64,000 nucleotides of DNA from Actinomadura craniellae (GTDB lineage: Bacteria > Actinomycetota > Actinomycetes > Streptosporangiales > Streptosporangiaceae). Positions 60,926 to 64,000 of the stretch are shown one piece after another. The position numbers were made by a program, and so were the translations under genes. Each line of letters begins with the position of its first letter. Within the stretch, counting starts at the first letter, position 1. The notes beneath the pieces are model-generated. The model saw only the letters and a list, made by a program, of their open reading frames with translations. It did no database searches and was not told the DNA's origin. Location of the stretch: the NCBI RefSeq assembly GCF_003289645.1, contig NZ_QLYX01000007.1, positions 293,299 to 357,298 of the forward strand. Reading direction: 5' to 3'.

Positions 60926-61351
60926 ATGACCGAAGTGTTCTCGCACCGGCTGCGTGTCCGCTACAGCGAGTGCGACCAGCAGAACGTCGTGTTCAACGGC
61001 CACTACCTGTTCTACTTCGACGTCGCCGTCACCGAACTGTGGCGGGAGGTCTTCGGCTCCTCCACCGACACGATCGACCAGGGCTACGACATGGTGGTGG
61101 CCGAGGCCCGCATCCGCTACCGGCACGGCGCCCGCTTCGACGACCTGATCGACATCAGCCTGCCGGTCACCCACCTGGGGGTCACCAGCATGGTGATCGC
61201 CGCACGGTTCCGGGTCGGCGACCAACTGATCGCCGACGGGGAGATCCGGTACGTGTTCATCGACCCGGCCACCAAGGCCAAGCAGGAAATGCCCGCCGAG
61301 GTCCGCGCCGCCCTCACCCCCTACCTGGTGCAGGAACGGCAGCCCGCCTGA
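60926..61351 (+). CDS. Acyl-CoA thioesterase, hotdog fold (4HBT/YbgC-like)
   Basis: 141 residues. LRVRYSECDQQNVVFNGHYL (about 9-28) contains the active-site segment of 4-hydroxybenzoyl-CoA thioesterase-like proteins (D in ECDQQ-V-N-Y), followed by the central helix YFDVAVTELWREVF and strands around ARIRYRHGARFDDLIDI. The substrate is unknown. It follows the hypothetical gene by ten bases. Confidence 0.88.
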   Translation: MTEVFSHRLRVRYSECDQQNVVFNGHYLFYFDVAVTELWREVFGSSTDTIDQGYDMVVAEARIRYRHGARFDDLIDISLPVTHLGVTSMVIAARFRVGDQLIADGEIRYVFIDPATKAKQEMPAEVRAALTPYLVQERQPA

Positions 61352-61357
61352 ACCGTG

Positions 61358-61373
61358 CCGGCCGGCGGGCCGG
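61358..61373. terminator. Hairpin between convergent thioesterase and DMT genes
   Basis: CCGGCC (61358-61363) and GGCCGG (61368-61373), 6-bp stem with loop GGCG, filling the gap between the two stop codons. Confidence 0.5.
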
Positions 61374-62345
61374 TCAGCGCGCCTGGGACGGGACGGGCAC
61401 CGGCGCCGCCACGGCCGGCGCGGGGGCGGCGGCCGGGACCGACCGCTGGGCGATGTAGGCCCCGGCGAGCACCACCGCACCACCGGCCATCTGGATCGGG
61501 GTCAGCCGCTCCCCCAACGCCACCCAGGCGATCAGTGTGGCCGCGACCGCCTCGGTGTAGCAGATCGCCCCGGCCACCGGCGCCGACAACCGCTGCACCG
61601 CGGCCACCCCGGTGGCGTAGGCGAGCACGGTGCTCACCACGATGATCCACGCCGCGAGCAGCCAGGCCGGGGCGTCATGGGAGCCCAGGGCGACCTGGGT
61701 CGGCAGGATGTGCCAGGGCATCGCCCACGGCGCCGCGGGCAACGTCAGCAGCAACGCGCCGACCACCATCCCCACCGCGGTCATGGCCAGCGGGTCCACC
61801 GATCCGGTGAGCCGGTCGATCAGCAGGAAGTAGGCGGCCTGGCAGGCCGCGGCACCCAGCCCCGCGGCCAGACCCACCGCGTCCAACCGCAGCCCCGACC
61901 ACACCTGCACCACGCACGCCAGCCCCGCGACCGCCACCACCACCCCGGCCACCGCCGTCCGCGGCAGCGGCGCCCGCCGCACCACCGCGATCCACAGCAG
62001 CACCAGCACCGGGCCGGTGAACTCCAGCAGGATCGCGATCCCCACCGGCAGCCGGGACGCCGCCACGAAGTACAGCGCCTGGCACGCCGCCACCCCGGTC
62101 ACCCCGTAGAACAGCAACTGCGGCCAGTGCGGGCGCAGCGCCCGCAGCCGGGCGGGCCCGCTCACCGCCAGCACCACCGGCACCAGGATCAGCGCGGCCC
62201 CCGCGATCCGCAACCACACCGCCTGCAGCGGGCTGAACCCCGCCCCGACCAGGGCCTTCCCGAACGGGCCGGAGGCGCCGAAACTGATCGACGACACCAC
62301 CGCGAACCCCAGCCCCCACGCCTTCGCACGCCCGCCGACCGCCAT
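61374..62345 (-). CDS. DMT-superfamily exporter (EamA type)
   Basis: 323 residues with ten hydrophobic segments forming two EamA repeats, first around GFAVVSSISFGASGPFGKAL and second around GLAAGLGAAACQAAYFLLID. ICYTEAVAATLIAWVALGER is the conserved end of the second repeat. Members export amino acids, metabolites or drugs. ATG 62345 with AAGGA eight bases upstream is preferred; a TTG at 62360 is in frame. An AT-rich palindrome lies in its promoter. Confidence 0.9.
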   Translation of the reverse strand: MAVGGRAKAWGLGFAVVSSISFGASGPFGKALVGAGFSPLQAVWLRIAGAALILVPVVLAVSGPARLRALRPHWPQLLFYGVTGVAACQALYFVAASRLPVGIAILLEFTGPVLVLLWIAVVRRAPLPRTAVAGVVVAVAGLACVVQVWSGLRLDAVGLAAGLGAAACQAAYFLLIDRLTGSVDPLAMTAVGMVVGALLLTLPAAPWAMPWHILPTQVALGSHDAPAWLLAAWIIVVSTVLAYATGVAAVQRLSAPVAGAICYTEAVAATLIAWVALGERLTPIQMAGGAVVLAGAYIAQRSVPAAAPAPAVAAPVPVPSQAR

Positions 62346-62360
62346 GACCACATCCTTCAA

Positions 62361-62380
62361 TTAATGACCATAGGTATTAA
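62361..62380. promoter_or_regulatory. AT-rich palindrome upstream of the DMT exporter
   Basis: TTAATgACCaTaGGTATTAA, outer arms TTAAT/ATTAA and inner ACC/GGT, 16 bases upstream of the start. It probably binds a MarR- or TetR-type regulator not encoded here. Confidence 0.5.
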
Positions 62381-62440
62381 ACACTCATTACAGACGGGTG
62401 ATCAACGGATGCGCCGTACGATTCGCCCGAGCGGGCTACT

Positions 62441-64000
<1,560 letters not shown>

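Noticed and set aside
28084..62345. A natural-product biosynthetic cluster
   Set aside because: A glycosyltransferase, FabF-type synthase, P450, LLM oxidoreductases and SRPBCC protein are present but scattered, on different strands and each with its own regulation. No core synthase with carrier domains exists in the window.

Overview
The DNA is very GC-rich, with GC-biased third codon positions, GTG/TTG starts, and the gene families of a filamentous actinomycete: paired XRE/DUF397 proteins, mycothiol-dependent and DinB-like enzymes, F420/LLM oxidoreductases, ECF41 and ECF42 sigma factors, FBP and DUF5937 proteins and many TetR regulators. A member of the Streptosporangiales (for example Thermomonosporaceae or Streptosporangiaceae) fits best, but this is inference. 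There is no rRNA, tRNA, CRISPR array or obvious prophage. The window looks like an accessory, resistance- and regulation-rich part of a chromosome. Its right end is a run of almost pure C that is probably an artefact at a contig edge.

Layout. 1-7 kb: a truncated YtrA-type GntR regulator, a rifampicin monooxygenase gene (rox) with a rifamycin-associated element, an ECF41 sigma factor (SigJ type) sharing a divergent promoter region with a VOC protein, and a second Rox-family monooxygenase behind a leader peptide and attenuator-like hairpins. 7-18 kb: an FhuF-like protein, an esterase with a PucR-type regulator, a WYL regulator divergent from a DinB/VOC pair, azlCD with its Lrp regulator, and TetR, FBP, methyltransferase and XRE-cupin genes. 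18-26 kb: a NarL-type two-component system, the wreck of an ABC exporter gene, a methionine aminopeptidase, and a tyrosine recombinase divergent from a coiled-coil protein with a XerCD/dif-like site between them, then NmrA and an unusual TetR with a zinc-ribbon tail.

26-38 kb: an ECF42 sigma factor with its YCII partner, a glycosyltransferase/membrane protein/hydrolase operon whose upstream region carries the same promoter motif as sigJ, an LLM oxidoreductase, a fabF-type synthase and a UvrA-like drug-resistance ATPase. 38-50 kb: DUF5937/MFS pair, an APH(6)-type kinase behind an XRE-DUF397 pair, and a MacB-type lipoprotein/adaptor/ATPase/permease operon divergent from an OmpR-type two-component system, with direct repeats between them. 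50-64 kb: DUF302, HAD, cupin, TetR with double operators, an orphan Clp N-domain protein, two exported or membrane proteins, a WYL regulator with a hydrolase, a P450, a thioesterase, a DMT exporter and a truncated hypothetical gene.

The connecting theme is drug and stress response. Candidate resistance functions (two Rox proteins, UvrA-like ATPase, APH(6)-like kinase, MacB operon, MGT glycosyltransferase, DMT and MFS exporters) each lie next to their own regulator or operator. The most testable links are the ECF41-type promoter motif found at three places and the leader-peptide attenuator in front of the second rox.
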